A stretch of 17,062 bases of DNA from the NCBI GenBank assembly GCA_946481065.1, contig CAMLMA010000021.1:1-17062 (forward strand). The letters are read 5' to 3'. This document shows positions 1 to 9,166 of this stretch, piece after piece. The notes below the pieces were generated by a model, which saw nothing but the letters and a program-made list of their open reading frames with translations, did not search any database and was not told where the DNA came from. Source of the stretch: an uncultured Nitrosomonadales bacterium (lineage in GTDB: Bacteria > Pseudomonadota > Gammaproteobacteria > Burkholderiales > Methylophilaceae). Position 1 is the first letter of the stretch. Each line of letters opens with the position of its first letter. A program made the translations under genes and the position numbers.

Positions 1-1013
1 TGCAGCTTGCGGCCGGGCGTCTTGACGTAATTGAAAGCGAGGTTGCGGCCGAGCTCGATGAGCGACTGATGCCGGTTCTTCGCCCATTGCAGGGCGCAGA
101 GCCTCTGTTCGGCGGCCGTCGTGCCGGGCATCGCCAGGAACGCGAACGGCGAGACCAGGGCCTCCGGCTTCGTGCGCACCCAGTCTCGGATACACGCGAC
201 GCTCTCGTCCAGCCCTTGCCAGTCGCACATATGCTGTTGCTGATGCACCAGATGCACCTTGGCATGGTAAAGCGCCGGGTCGTGCTCCAGCGCTTGCCGA
301 TAGGCGGCCACGGCTTCGTCCAGGCGGCCGAGTTCACGCAGCACGTTACCGAGGTTGTTCCAGCCATCGGCGTCGGTCGGCGCTAGCGCTAGATAGCGTT
401 TATAGAGCACCGCGGCCTCGGCAGCCTTGCCCAGCTCGCGTTTGGCGTTGCCCAGGTTGTAGTGCAGGATCGCCGTGTCAGGCGCCAGGGTCGCCGCTTC
501 CTGATAGCAATGCTCTGCGTCGCCGAAACGCCCGTTGGCGAAGTGCTGGTCGCCCTCGGCCATCAGCACCGACACCAGCGCTTGGCGCAAATCGGCATCC
601 TGTGGGTGTGAACGCAGTACGCGGCGATAGCAATTCGCGGCCTCTGCATGACGACCAGCCTCCTGGTAGGCGTTGCCCAGGTTGTTCTGGATATCGGCAT
701 CCTTGGGCGATAGCCGCAGCGCCTCTTCGTAGCAGGTGATCGCGTCTTGTGCGCGGCCTGCGGCGCGTAGCGCAAGGCCACAATTGTTGAGGAAATCGGC
801 ATTGTCCGGCTCGATGGCGATGGCGCGCGCGATCAGCGTCGCGGCCTCTTCGTGGCGGGCCGTCTGGTGGCACAGCACGCCCAGCAGGTGCAGGGCGTCG
901 GCGTGCCTGGGTTGCTGGCGGATCAGTTGCCGGTAAGCGGATTCTGCCTGGGCATATTGCCCGTTACGATGGAGTTGATAAGCGGTCTGGAAGAGTTCGT
1001 TCAGCGTGGCCAT
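1..1013 (-). CDS. TPR protein, SPINDLY/O-GlcNAc transferase (GT41)-like, partial at the C-terminus
   Basis: The reading frame starts at the ATG at 1013 and stays open to the left edge (337 residues seen). Residues 1-245 hold about seven tetratricopeptide repeats with repeated features such as NNLGNAYQEAGR and a closing P-x-D/N-A. Residues 250-337 match the linker that leads into the GT41 glycosyltransferase domain of bacterial SPINDLY-like proteins: a C-D-W motif, then SPFAFLAMPGTT, then PGRKL, after which the family usually continues with the first Rossmann strand. The catalytic domain itself lies outside the window, so transferase activity is inferred from family. Such proteins are presumed to glycosylate proteins, but bacterial substrates are mostly unknown. 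The gene follows mnmC by 15 nt on the same strand; a GAGG overlapping the mnmC stop may serve as its ribosome site. A plain TPR scaffold protein is the alternative. Confidence 0.8.
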   Translation of the reverse strand, partial: MATLNELFQTAYQLHRNGQYAQAESAYRQLIRQQPRHADALHLLGVLCHQTARHEEAATLIARAIAIEPDNADFLNNCGLALRAAGRAQDAITCYEEALRLSPKDADIQNNLGNAYQEAGRHAEAANCYRRVLRSHPQDADLRQALVSVLMAEGDQHFANGRFGDAEHCYQEAATLAPDTAILHYNLGNAKRELGKAAEAAVLYKRYLALAPTDADGWNNLGNVLRELGRLDEAVAAYRQALEHDPALYHAKVHLVHQQQHMCDWQGLDESVACIRDWVRTKPEALVSPFAFLAMPGTTAAEQRLCALQWAKNRHQSLIELGRNLAFNYVKTPGRKL

Positions 1014-1028
1014 GCCCCTGATTCTACC

Positions 1029-3044
1029 TCAAGGCCGCGCGGCAAGTCCCGCCACGAGCCGCTTGAGGCCCATCTTGCGTAACAGGAAACGATTCGGATC
1101 GAGCGCCGCCAGGAGCTGGCTATCGACGGGCGCCGGCTCGCCACAAAGCGCGCTGGCTAGCATCTCCGCGCACAAGGGCGCGTTGAGCAGACCCTTGGCG
1201 CCATGACCAGCATTGATGTATAGGCCGTCCAGCCAGGGCAGGTCGGCAGGGTCGGCGCGATGGGTCGGCGGATCGGCGAGCAACGCCTCGCTGTCCAATA
1301 GCGGGCCAGCCATCGGCAGGTAGTCCGGCATGGCGGCACGCAAAGCGACCCGCCCGCTAAGCCGGGTTGGATCGATCGCCTGATGAAGTTCAGGGCAGAG
1401 CCTGCGCAGCATCGCCAGATTGGCCTGATGGTCGCTGTCACGCTCATCCAGCGCGGATTCCATCGGCGAGAAGGTTGCTCCCAGGCAATGGCGGCCCTGA
1501 TGGGCGGGACTCACGTAGCCGTCGCTACAGATCACGGCCCTCAACTGCTTGCTGCGCTCGCTGGCTTCTACCATCGTGATCTGGCCGCGCACCGGCGTCA
1601 GCGGCAGATGGCGTGTCTGGGAGAAACTCGCCGTCTGGTTGGCGCAGGCGATGATGACGATCGAGGCTTCTGCCAATACCTGTCGGTGATCCCGCACTTG
1701 CCAATGATCGCCCTGACGCTTTAACTCGAGTGCGCTGGCATGCGTCAGCAGGCGGATACCGGGTTGCGTGACCAGCGCCTGACAAAACGCCACCGGATCG
1801 ACCCAGCCGCCTTTGGGGAAATAAAGCGCCGAATGTTGCAGTAGCAGACCGGCGATGTCGCTGGCGGTCTCGGCGTCGACATAGCGGACCAGCGTTTCCG
1901 GCAAGCGACGTGCCGCCACCGCTTCGCAACGAACGCGCTCGTCAGCGTCGAACGCGGTCTGCAATAGCCCACATTGCGCATAATGTTCTTGCGACAGGCC
2001 GCAACTGGTGATGAGGCGTAGCGTATTGAGGTAACCGTGCATGGCGAGCCGACTCAATACGATGTCCTGGCCGGCAAGGCGCGGGTAGAGCATGGCCTGC
2101 GGATTACCCGAGGCTTCGCGTGCGACCGCCTCGTGACGCTCGAGCAGTGTTACCTGCCAGCCACGACGGGCCAGCGCATGAGCGCTCGATGCCCCGGCGA
2201 TGCCAGCGCCGATGACGATGGCATGCGGTGCTGCCTTGCCAGCGGCATCCGGCAGGGCTGGAGCGCATGGGACAGGGGCCGTCGTGCGCTTCATGCCGGT
2301 AGCGGCATGATCGGGGGTGGCTAGGCTAGCCTGGATATCGTCGGAAAGACTTCCGCAGAGCATTTCGCGCTTGCGGCCGAACCCTGCTGTCTTGAGCACT
2401 TCAAAACCGGCGGCGCGCAAGCCGCGCTTGACCGCCCCGGCACTGGTGAACGTGGCGAAAGTGGCGCCGGGCCGGGAAAGTCGTGCCATTTCCCGGAACA
2501 GCGCGTCCTGCCACATCTCGGGGTTCCTTGCCGGTGCGAAGCCGTCGAGGAACCACGCATCGACACCTGCTTTCAAACGCGGCAGCATGTCCAGTGCATC
2601 GCCGATGACCAACGTGAGGCAGACGCGCCCCGCATCGAACTGCAGGCGATGCCAGCCAGGCGCCGTCGTGTCGTAAGCCTCAAGCAAGGCCGTGCTGAGC
2701 TCGGCGAGTTCTGGCCAGAGCGCGAGTGCCCGGCGCAAGTCTTCATGCGTGAGCGGGTAGCGCTCGACGCTGACAAAGTGCAGCCTGGCCGTCTTGGGGG
2801 CCGATTTGCGCCATAATGCCCAGGCGCAGAGGAAATTGAGGCCGGTACCGAAGCCAGTCTCGACGACGGTGAAGTGGGCCACGGTCAGGGTTTGCCAGCG
2901 CTGCGCCAGTCGATTGTGCTGCAGGAACACGTGGCGGGTCTCTTCCAGGCCGTTATCGCTGGAGAAGTAGATGTCGCCGAATTCGGCGGAATAGGGTTGT
3001 CCGTCACGCCATACGAGGCGTTGATCCGGTGGGGCAAGCGGCAT
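1029..3044 (-). CDS. mnmC: tRNA 5-methylaminomethyl-2-thiouridine biosynthesis bifunctional protein MnmC
   Basis: MnmC carries out the last two steps of mnm5s2U synthesis at tRNA position 34. The C-terminal FAD domain removes the carboxymethyl group and the N-terminal domain methylates the resulting amine with SAM. The 671-residue length equals the usual fused form. The N-terminal MnmD domain shows the SAM loop ETGFGTGLNF (62-71) and the family motif LDGFAPARNPEMW (166-178). A short linker near 240-275 precedes the FAD domain, whose dinucleotide motif VIGAGIAGASSA lies at 277-288 with an acidic end of strand two (LLER, 300-303). The ATG at 3044 has a GGAG four bases upstream. It is divergent from the methyltransferase gene at 3189 and cotranscribed with the TPR gene downstream. 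No defect is seen. Confidence 0.97.
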   Translation of the reverse strand: MPLAPPDQRLVWRDGQPYSAEFGDIYFSSDNGLEETRHVFLQHNRLAQRWQTLTVAHFTVVETGFGTGLNFLCAWALWRKSAPKTARLHFVSVERYPLTHEDLRRALALWPELAELSTALLEAYDTTAPGWHRLQFDAGRVCLTLVIGDALDMLPRLKAGVDAWFLDGFAPARNPEMWQDALFREMARLSRPGATFATFTSAGAVKRGLRAAGFEVLKTAGFGRKREMLCGSLSDDIQASLATPDHAATGMKRTTAPVPCAPALPDAAGKAAPHAIVIGAGIAGASSAHALARRGWQVTLLERHEAVAREASGNPQAMLYPRLAGQDIVLSRLAMHGYLNTLRLITSCGLSQEHYAQCGLLQTAFDADERVRCEAVAARRLPETLVRYVDAETASDIAGLLLQHSALYFPKGGWVDPVAFCQALVTQPGIRLLTHASALELKRQGDHWQVRDHRQVLAEASIVIIACANQTASFSQTRHLPLTPVRGQITMVEASERSKQLRAVICSDGYVSPAHQGRHCLGATFSPMESALDERDSDHQANLAMLRRLCPELHQAIDPTRLSGRVALRAAMPDYLPMAGPLLDSEALLADPPTHRADPADLPWLDGLYINAGHGAKGLLNAPLCAEMLASALCGEPAPVDSQLLAALDPNRFLLRKMGLKRLVAGLAARP

Positions 3045-3106
3045 GTGACTCCGGGTTCGATGCGATGAGAGGCGGGCATGGTGGCCGACAGCCTCTTTTG
3101 CCAGAG

Positions 3107-3112
3107 ATTATG
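3107..3112 (-). promoter_or_regulatory. Candidate -10 box for mnmC
   Basis: On the minus strand the sequence reads CATAAT, one mismatch from the sigma70 -10 consensus, about 60 bases upstream of the mnmC start codon. I see no convincing -35 at the right distance, so this is only a weak suggestion for the divergent mnmC/methyltransferase intergenic region (3045-3188). A short GCGCC-TGCT-GGCGC inverted repeat at 3121-3134 lies just upstream. Confidence 0.25.
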
Positions 3113-3188
3113 CATGAAAAGCGCCTGCTGGCGCAGTACCGCGCGATGACGAGGCTCGTCAACAGCGCTGATGGAAAGGATCGCCGGG

Positions 3189-3743
3189 ATGGCACATTTC
3201 AGTCATTTGATCAACGCGGACATACCGAAGCCGGGTGCCGTCGAAGCGCCCTCGGACTGGGTTCGTGAGCACGCTCGGCTATTTAATCCAGGCAGCCGCG
3301 TGCTCGACCTCGCCTGCGGCCATGGCCGCAATGCGCGCTGGCTGGCTTCGCAGGGCTGGCAGGTCGAGGCCGTGGATCGTGACGCTGACGCGCTACGATC
3401 GTTGCAGGGCATCGCCGGCATCCGGACCACGCTGGCTGATCTGGAAGCGGCTGCCTGGCCTTATCCAGATACGCTGTTCGACGGCATTGTCGTTTGTCGC
3501 TACCTGCACCGGCCGCTTTTAGTGACATTGGCGGAAAGCCTCGCGCCCGGCGGCGTGCTGATCTACGAGACCTTTATGGCGGGGCAAGCGCAATTCGGTC
3601 GACCGCACAATCCGGCGTTCCTGTTGCAGCCAGACGAGCTGCATGACACCTATGCGAATCGGCTGACCGTGGTCGCATTCGAACAGGGGCGATTCGACCA
3701 TCCGAAGCCGGCCATGCTGCAGCGGATCTGCGCACGCAAATGA
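3189..3743 (+). CDS. Class I SAM-dependent methyltransferase (TehB-like fold), substrate unknown
   Basis: This is a 184-residue single-domain methyltransferase. Motif I is VLDLACGHGRNARWLA (38-53), followed by an acidic strand-two end, AVDRD (61-65). A post-motif region, VCRYLHRPLL (102-111), and GGVLIYETF (121-129) complete the Rossmann fold. A later segment, GRPHNPAFLLQPDEL (137-151), is common in small bacterial methyltransferases of this type. The start at 3189 is preferred over the upstream ATG at 3171 because AAGGA at 3176-3180 sits eight bases before it. The gene is the first of two on the plus strand and is divergent from mnmC. The substrate cannot be deduced; tellurite or small-molecule methylation is possible but not shown by the sequence. 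Confidence 0.85.
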   Translation: MAHFSHLINADIPKPGAVEAPSDWVREHARLFNPGSRVLDLACGHGRNARWLASQGWQVEAVDRDADALRSLQGIAGIRTTLADLEAAAWPYPDTLFDGIVVCRYLHRPLLVTLAESLAPGGVLIYETFMAGQAQFGRPHNPAFLLQPDELHDTYANRLTVVAFEQGRFDHPKPAMLQRICARK

Positions 3744-3824
3744 CGCTCATATCCGATGAATAACGGCTAGGCATAAGGCGGCAAGAAGTTCAGAATACCG
3801 ATTAAGACTGAATAGAACAGAGCC

Positions 3825-4859
3825 ATGATCCCTGTCCCAATCCCTGCCAATGAAGCCGAACGCCTGGCGTCGCTGCATCGGATGCAGATCCTCGCCACTC
3901 CGGGCGAGGCGGCGTTCGACAAGATCACACATGTCACCCAATTCATCTTCAAGACACCGGTGGTTTACATCACGATCATGGACGAGCACCGGCAATGGTT
4001 CAAATCCGCCATCGGGCTGGGGATTAAAGAGACATCGCGAGAGGAATCTTTCTGCGCCCATGTGGTGTATCACGGCGAAATCATGGTGATCGAGAATGCC
4101 GCCGAGGATGAAAGGTTCGTCGATCATCCCGCGGTATGTTCCGGTATCAAGCTGCGATTCTACGCAGGCCGTCCGCTACGCAATCACGAAGGTTTCGTGA
4201 TCGGCACCTTATGCATCGTCGACAACAAGCCGCGGTCTCTCACCGCAGAAGAAATCAAAATCTTTGATTACCTCGGCAGCTGGGTAGAGTCGGTGTTTTC
4301 GGGCAGAGGCCTGAGCACCGTCGTCGGCAGCTTGCTGGAAGAGCTGGATGCCACGAAACGGGACAGCATGGTTGATCCGCTGTTGAACGTCTGGAACCGT
4401 CGCGCGATCATGGATATCTTCAGAAAGGAGGCGGATCTGGCGAGCCGGCAGCAATCGGCTCTTTCTGTGCTCATGATCGATGTCGATAATTTCAAGCGGA
4501 TCAATGACGTTTACGGTCATGGCGTAGGCGATAGGGTGCTGGCCAGGATCGCGGATACTCTGCGTATGTCCCTGCGCACCTATGATTCTGTCGGCCGCTA
4601 TGGCGGCGAGGAGTTCCTGATCATATTGCCGCATACCGAACTCGACCAAGGTTTAAAGCTCGCCGAGCGCTTGCGCTCCGAGGTCGCTAATCAGCCGATC
4701 CCTGTGCATTCGGAGTCGATCCATTGCACCATCAGTATCGGTATCCGCAGCCTGAAGGCAGGCGAAGAGTCATCATTGAAAGATAACCTCATCGCCGATG
4801 CTGACCACGCACTACTTAGAGCGAAGGATCTGGGCAAGAACCGCGTAGAGCAGTTGTAG
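3825..4859 (+). CDS. GAF-GGDEF diguanylate cyclase
   Basis: The protein (344 residues, no membrane segment) has an N-terminal GAF sensory domain at about 25-160 and a GGDEF domain at about 180-344. GGDEF proteins condense two GTP to the second messenger cyclic di-GMP. The active-site signature reads RYGGEEF, with GGEEF at 260-264, a functional variant. The first metal-binding Asp lies in MIDVDNFKRIND (217-228). An inhibitory-site motif RTYD (251-254) stands exactly five residues before GGEEF, so product feedback inhibition is expected. The GAF domain has a conserved ESFCAH stretch (74-79), typical of the soluble GAF-GGDEF group; its ligand is unknown. The gene ends 14 nt from the convergent methyltransferase gene at 4874. 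I see no strong Shine-Dalgarno, so the start is less certain than the function. Confidence 0.93.
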   Translation: MIPVPIPANEAERLASLHRMQILATPGEAAFDKITHVTQFIFKTPVVYITIMDEHRQWFKSAIGLGIKETSREESFCAHVVYHGEIMVIENAAEDERFVDHPAVCSGIKLRFYAGRPLRNHEGFVIGTLCIVDNKPRSLTAEEIKIFDYLGSWVESVFSGRGLSTVVGSLLEELDATKRDSMVDPLLNVWNRRAIMDIFRKEADLASRQQSALSVLMIDVDNFKRINDVYGHGVGDRVLARIADTLRMSLRTYDSVGRYGGEEFLIILPHTELDQGLKLAERLRSEVANQPIPVHSESIHCTISIGIRSLKAGEESSLKDNLIADADHALLRAKDLGKNRVEQL

Positions 4860-4873
4860 CGTCGATTCGTCTT

Positions 4874-6148
4874 CTACAGCGGCGGGTGAATGGACGCACG
4901 ACGGTTACCCGGCTTCACCAGCAGCATGTGCACATCGCCCAGGGCGCGTTCCTCGAAGCCACCCTCGCAATAACACAGGTAGAACTCCCACATGCGGATG
5001 AATTCTTCCGAATAGCCCAGCGCACGCACCTGCTCGATATTGGCGAAGAAGTTCTTGCGCCATTCAGCAAGGGTACGTGCGTAGTGTGGGCCGATATCCT
5101 CCAGGTTGAACAGCCGGAGATCGGAAGCGCGGGTGACTGAATCGAGCAGCGCCGTGACGGAAGGGATGCAACTGCCGGGGAAGATGTAGCGCTGGATGAA
5201 GTCCACCGACTTCCGCGCTGCATCGTAGCGCTGGTCGGCGATGGTGATGGCCTGTAGCAGGAACATGCCGTCCGGTTTCAGCAAACGGGCACAGGTCGCG
5301 AAGTAGGTGTCGTAGAACTGATGCCCGACGGCTTCGATCATCTCGATTGAAACCAGTTTGTCAAATTGTCCTTCCAACTCCCTGTAATCTTTCAATAATA
5401 TCGTTACAAGGTGCGATAGGCCGGCACTGGCGACACGTTCGCAAGCCAGGTCATACTGCGCCTGCGAGATGGTGGTCGTCGTCACTTTGCAGCCGTATCG
5501 ACCGGCGGCATGGATGGCGAATCCGCCCCAGCCGGTGCCGATCTCCAGCACATGGTCTTCTGGCTTCAGGGCCAGCTTGCGGCAGATGCGATCGAGCTTG
5601 CTGATCGACGCCTGTTCCAAAGACATGTCCGGCGTATCGAAGATCGCCGACGAATACATCATGGTCGGATCCAGGAACAGCTGGAACATGGCGTTACCCA
5701 GGTCATAGTGCGCTGCGATATTGCGGCGGCTGCCATCGCGCGTATTGCGGTTGAGCCAGTGCAGGCCCTTGAGCAATGGCCGGGTGAGCCAGGCAAATCC
5801 GCCCTCGAGACTATCCATCGCCTGCTGGTTGAGAGCCATGACGCGGATGAGGTTGGTCAGGTTGTCACAGGTCCAGTAACCCAGCATGTAAGCTTCACCG
5901 GCGCCGATGGAGCCACCGAACGCGATCTCGCCATAGAAGCGCGGATCGTGCACATGGATCTTGCAGGCCGGACCCGGTTCATGGCCGAAATCTTCCGTCG
6001 CGCCGTCCTCGACGATATGGATGCGGCCGCCGTGGATCTCGCGCAATCGCGCGAACACCATGGACCGGGCAAGATCCTGCAGCCAGGCGGAACGTTTCTT
6101 GTGCCCCAGTTTCATGGTGAGGGTGTCGCGGACGGGCGGGTAGTTCAT
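4874..6148 (-). CDS. Cyclopropane-fatty-acyl-phospholipid synthase family methyltransferase (DUF1365-linked branch)
   Basis: This 424-residue protein belongs to the CFA synthase family, which transfers a methylene or methyl from SAM to the double bond of phospholipid acyl chains at the inner membrane. The SAM loop is [10 protein letters not shown] (200-209), and the C-terminal half aligns along its length with E. coli Cfa as I recall it. Two of the bicarbonate-binding positions of E. coli Cfa differ: Cys139 aligns with Ser167 and His266 with Gln299, while Glu239 (Glu272) and Tyr317 (Tyr356) are kept. This may mean methyl transfer without ring closure, as in UfaM-type enzymes, but that is inference. 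The ATG at 6148 overlaps the stop of the DUF1365 gene as ATGA and has AAGGA seven bases upstream. It is the last gene of the ten-gene block. Confidence 0.92.
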   Translation of the reverse strand: MNYPPVRDTLTMKLGHKKRSAWLQDLARSMVFARLREIHGGRIHIVEDGATEDFGHEPGPACKIHVHDPRFYGEIAFGGSIGAGEAYMLGYWTCDNLTNLIRVMALNQQAMDSLEGGFAWLTRPLLKGLHWLNRNTRDGSRRNIAAHYDLGNAMFQLFLDPTMMYSSAIFDTPDMSLEQASISKLDRICRKLALKPEDHVLEIGTGWGGFAIHAAGRYGCKVTTTTISQAQYDLACERVASAGLSHLVTILLKDYRELEGQFDKLVSIEMIEAVGHQFYDTYFATCARLLKPDGMFLLQAITIADQRYDAARKSVDFIQRYIFPGSCIPSVTALLDSVTRASDLRLFNLEDIGPHYARTLAEWRKNFFANIEQVRALGYSEEFIRMWEFYLCYCEGGFEERALGDVHMLLVKPGNRRASIHPPL

Positions 6149-6951
6149 GTACGTTTCCTTGCGTAATCAGTGGTTCGCTCTTGCGTGGTTGGCTCGAACC
6201 CCTGCTTTTTCGGGTGTGGGTAGAACGGGACGCGCTTGAGCCAGAGTCTCAGCGCCTGCCAGTAGATGGCGAACACGACCGTGACGGTCATCCACGGATA
6301 AGCGAGCAGGACCTTTGCCAGCGCGGCGCCAGTCAGTGGCTGGCGTCTCATTTCCAGCGTGGCGTCGAACTGCTTGCCGTCACTGCGGATATTGCGCATG
6401 TGCACATCGAGCTGCGGACCAGGCCTGCCGAATGCCCAGTCGTACTCCATCTCCATGGGCATGAACGGCGAGACATGGAAATCCTTGCTGAAGGCGAAGC
6501 GATAAGGCAGCTGTGCCGGTTCGCGTGCGCAGTCCAGCACATACGCGTGACGCTCTTTCCAGGGCGTGTTGGTGATCTCGGCAACGATGGCTTCGAGGCG
6601 CTCGCCGTCCGGGGCGAAGCAATAGTAGAAACTCACCGGATTGAAGCAATGGCCGAAGTAGCGCAAATGCGTGAGCACGCGTATGGGCCCGCCCGGACGC
6701 CTGCCCGTCTCGCGGTGCACGAGGTCGGCGATGGCGGTCTTCAATGGGAGGCTGGCGTCTCCGTAGTAGTCTTCGCGACGGAAACAGGCGAGATTCGCCC
6801 GCCCGACCGACCAGAACCAGCGGCCGGCGAACACCGTCGGCAACTCGTCGAGGTCGAGATACATCATGAACAGGCGGTAGCGGAACGCATGGGCCACAGG
6901 CAGGAAGCGCCGATGGCGCACCCGTCCCGTATAGATGGCGCTAGCCAGCAC
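6145..6951 (-). CDS. DUF1365 domain-containing protein
   Basis: The 268-residue product shows the features of the DUF1365 family: an N-terminal [20 protein letters not shown] (7-26), a central [15 protein letters not shown] (97-111) and FHVSPFMPM (158-166). A hydrophobic stretch at about 210-235 may bind or span the membrane. The family has no proven biochemical role, but it is almost always found beside an FAD oxidoreductase and a CFA-like methyltransferase, as it is here, so a step in acyl-chain modification is inferred. The start is a GTG at 6951, with AGGA eight bases upstream. It overlaps the end of the oxidoreductase gene by 11 bases, and the stop overlaps the next start as ATGA, so translation is probably coupled on both sides. 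Confidence 0.93.
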   Translation of the reverse strand: MLASAIYTGRVRHRRFLPVAHAFRYRLFMMYLDLDELPTVFAGRWFWSVGRANLACFRREDYYGDASLPLKTAIADLVHRETGRRPGGPIRVLTHLRYFGHCFNPVSFYYCFAPDGERLEAIVAEITNTPWKERHAYVLDCAREPAQLPYRFAFSKDFHVSPFMPMEMEYDWAFGRPGPQLDVHMRNIRSDGKQFDATLEMRRQPLTGAALAKVLLAYPWMTVTVVFAIYWQALRLWLKRVPFYPHPKKQGFEPTTQERTTDYARKRT

Positions 6952-8191
6952 GCGTGGCTTCCTCGAAATGCTTTAACGCGGCCAGGGCGCTGACCACGCC
7001 ATCCTCGTGAAAGCCATTGCGCCAGTAGGCGCCGCAATACGCCGTGCGATTGTGGCCACTGATCTCGGCGTGGCGGGCCTGTGCCGCCGCTCCGGCAGTG
7101 GTGTAGACCGGATGGTGGTAGGTCAGGCGCTTGATGACTTTGGCCGGGTTGATCTGATCCGTATGGTTGAGCGTCACGAGCAGGGGTTGCTTGGAGCGCA
7201 GGCCCTGCAGGATATTCATGTTGTAGGTGACGGCGACCCGATCCGACGGGGTTGGCGTCACGTGATAGTTCCAGGCGGCCCATGCCAGTTTGCGCCTTGG
7301 CATCATGCGTTCGTCATGATGCAGGAACACGTTGTTCTCCTGATAGGGGATGGCGGCGAGGATCTCGCGTTCCTGTGGTGAGGGGTCGTGCAGCATGGCC
7401 AGCGCCTGGTCGCTGTGGCATGCGAAGAACACCCAGTCGAAGGCTTCTTCGCCGCCGTGCAGCGAGGTGACGCGCACCGAACGCTTCAACCGGCGCACCT
7501 TGAGCACCGGGTTGTTGAGCCGGATGTTGCTGCGAAACCCCTTGATCAGTTGATCGACATAGCTTGCCGAGCCGCCCTTGATCACGCGCCATTGCGGGCG
7601 ATCGTTGACGGTCAGCATGCCATGATGGTGGAAAAAGCGGACAAAAAAGCGGGCCGGGAAATCCAGCATGCTTTTCGCGTCCGTCGACCAAATCGCCGAT
7701 CCCATGGGAACAATGTAGAGATCGACGAAGTCTTGGCCGTAACCTTTCGTGGCCAGGTAATCTCCCAGCCGGATCTCGCTGCCGTTCGCCAGCAGCTCGA
7801 GACATTCGGTATTGAATCGCAGGATGTCGCGGATCATGCGATAGAAGCGTGGCCGCAACAGGTTTCGCCGCTGTGCGAACAAGGCATTGAGCGACGTGCC
7901 GTTGTATTCCAGGCCGGTCTTTTCGCAACGCACGCTAAAGCTCATCTCGCTTGGCTGCGAAGCCACGTCCAGCGTATCCAGCAACTGGATGAAATTGGGG
8001 TAGGTGCGGTCGTTGAAGACGATGAAACCGGTATCGACGGCGTGGTCTTCGCCCAGCAGGCCGATATGGTGCGTGTGGGTATGTCCGCCGACATGGTTGC
8101 CGGCCTCGAACACCGTGACGTCATGGGCCTGATGCAAATGGTAGGCGGCCGTGTTGCCCGCGATCCCTGAACCGATGATGGCGATCTTCAT
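6941..8191 (-). CDS. FAD-dependent oxidoreductase, amine-oxidase-like (COG2907 type)
   Basis: The 416-residue protein starts directly with a dinucleotide-binding fold: [15 protein letters not shown] (5-19, GxGxxG at 7-12), with Glu29 at the end of strand two, then the GG motif [10 protein letters not shown] (31-40) of the amine oxidase/protoporphyrinogen oxidase superfamily. The block [15 protein letters not shown] (53-67) is typical of the COG2907 group found with DUF1365 and CFA-like genes. Members of the wider superfamily desaturate or isomerise hydrophobic substrates, so oxidation or dehydrogenation of a methylated acyl chain is a reasonable inference; the real substrate is not known. It lies 12 nt downstream of the desaturase gene and overlaps the DUF1365 gene by 11 bases. 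Its ribosome site is weak, which suggests coupling to the upstream gene. Confidence 0.92.
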   Translation of the reverse strand: MKIAIIGSGIAGNTAAYHLHQAHDVTVFEAGNHVGGHTHTHHIGLLGEDHAVDTGFIVFNDRTYPNFIQLLDTLDVASQPSEMSFSVRCEKTGLEYNGTSLNALFAQRRNLLRPRFYRMIRDILRFNTECLELLANGSEIRLGDYLATKGYGQDFVDLYIVPMGSAIWSTDAKSMLDFPARFFVRFFHHHGMLTVNDRPQWRVIKGGSASYVDQLIKGFRSNIRLNNPVLKVRRLKRSVRVTSLHGGEEAFDWVFFACHSDQALAMLHDPSPQEREILAAIPYQENNVFLHHDERMMPRRKLAWAAWNYHVTPTPSDRVAVTYNMNILQGLRSKQPLLVTLNHTDQINPAKVIKRLTYHHPVYTTAGAAAQARHAEISGHNRTAYCGAYWRNGFHEDGVVSALAALKHFEEATRAG

Positions 8192-8203
8192 GATGTTCCG
8201 CGC

Positions 8204-9166
8204 TTATCCCTTGTTCGCCGTTGTATCGCGCCTGATCTTGCGGGATTCGCGGATCTCCTGCGGGACGCCACGCAGGTTCCAGATCAGCCCCATGGCCGCG
8301 AGCATGCGCAGCCCGTAGTAAGTGAGGTCAAGCTCCCACCAGTAGAATCCCTGGCGCGCCGAGCCCGGGTAGTGGTGATGATTGTTATGCCAGCCTTCGC
8401 CCAGCGTGAATAGGGCGATCAGCCAGTTGTTGCGGCTATGGTCCGGCGTCTCGTAACGACGCCCGCCCCAGCCGTGCGCCAGTGAATTGACGCTGAAGGT
8501 GGCGTGGTAGAGCACGACCGTGGAGATCACGAAGCCCCACACCAGCAGTTGCCAGCCGTTGGTCCCCAAACCTGGCGCCGCTGTTTCCAGCCAGGCGCCA
8601 AGGCCATAGATGGCGAGGGCGAACAGCAACGGTACGATCACATCGAAGCGATCGAGCAGGCGCAATTCAGGATATTTCGCGAGTTCCTTCACGCGCTCGG
8701 TGCGCGTGGCGAAATGCGCATCCGACAGGAACCAGCCGAGATGGCTCCAGAAGAAGCCGTGTCTTACCGGTGAGTGCGCATCCTCCTGACGGTCGGAATG
8801 CGCATGATGGTGACGGTGCATCGACGCCCACCAGAGCGGGCCACGCTGGGCAGCCGTGGCGCCGAACAGCGCGAACACGAATTGTCCCAGCCGCGACGTA
8901 TTGAACGCCTTGTGCGAAAAATAGCGGTGATAGAAAGCGGTGATGGCGAACATGCGCACCGCATAGATCACCGCGGCGAATACGACCGCGAATGCGCTCC
9001 AGCCGACCCAGATGACGGCGAAACAGGCGAGATGCATGAGCAGGAAAGGCAATACCCGCAGCCAGTCGACCTTGTTCTCGACGGCGTTGCTCTCGCTCGC
9101 TGCGCCGCTATCCAGCCAGCGTAGCAAGCGCAACAGGAAGGGGCGCTTGGGCTCGGCAGGCATCAT
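8204..9166 (-). CDS. Acyl-CoA/acyl-lipid desaturase (stearoyl-CoA 9-desaturase type)
   Basis: This 320-residue membrane di-iron desaturase introduces a double bond into a fatty acyl chain using O2 and reducing equivalents. All three histidine boxes are present: HRYFSH (80-85), HRHHH (117-121) and HNNHHH (260-265). The family segment SVNSLAHGWG lies at 225-234. Hydrophobic segments near 40-75 and 172-220 fit the four-helix membrane layout. No fused cytochrome b5 or ferredoxin domain is present, so electrons must come from a separate partner. The start at 9166 has GGAG five bases upstream and overlaps the lipocalin stop as ATGA. The gene sits between lipocalin and FAD oxidoreductase genes, which suggests it supplies or modifies the unsaturated chain used by the CFA-type enzymes. 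The regiochemistry is not visible. Confidence 0.95.
   Translation of the reverse strand: MMPAEPKRPFLLRLLRWLDSGAASESNAVENKVDWLRVLPFLLMHLACFAVIWVGWSAFAVVFAAVIYAVRMFAITAFYHRYFSHKAFNTSRLGQFVFALFGATAAQRGPLWWASMHRHHHAHSDRQEDAHSPVRHGFFWSHLGWFLSDAHFATRTERVKELAKYPELRLLDRFDVIVPLLFALAIYGLGAWLETAAPGLGTNGWQLLVWGFVISTVVLYHATFSVNSLAHGWGGRRYETPDHSRNNWLIALFTLGEGWHNNHHHYPGSARQGFYWWELDLTYYGLRMLAAMGLIWNLRGVPQEIRESRKIRRDTTANKG

Noticed and set aside
4855..4878. Weak inverted repeat TGTAG/CTACA between the convergent cyclase and CFA-type genes
   Set aside because: The stem is only five bases, there is no T run on either side, and it overlaps both stop codons; not convincing as a terminator.
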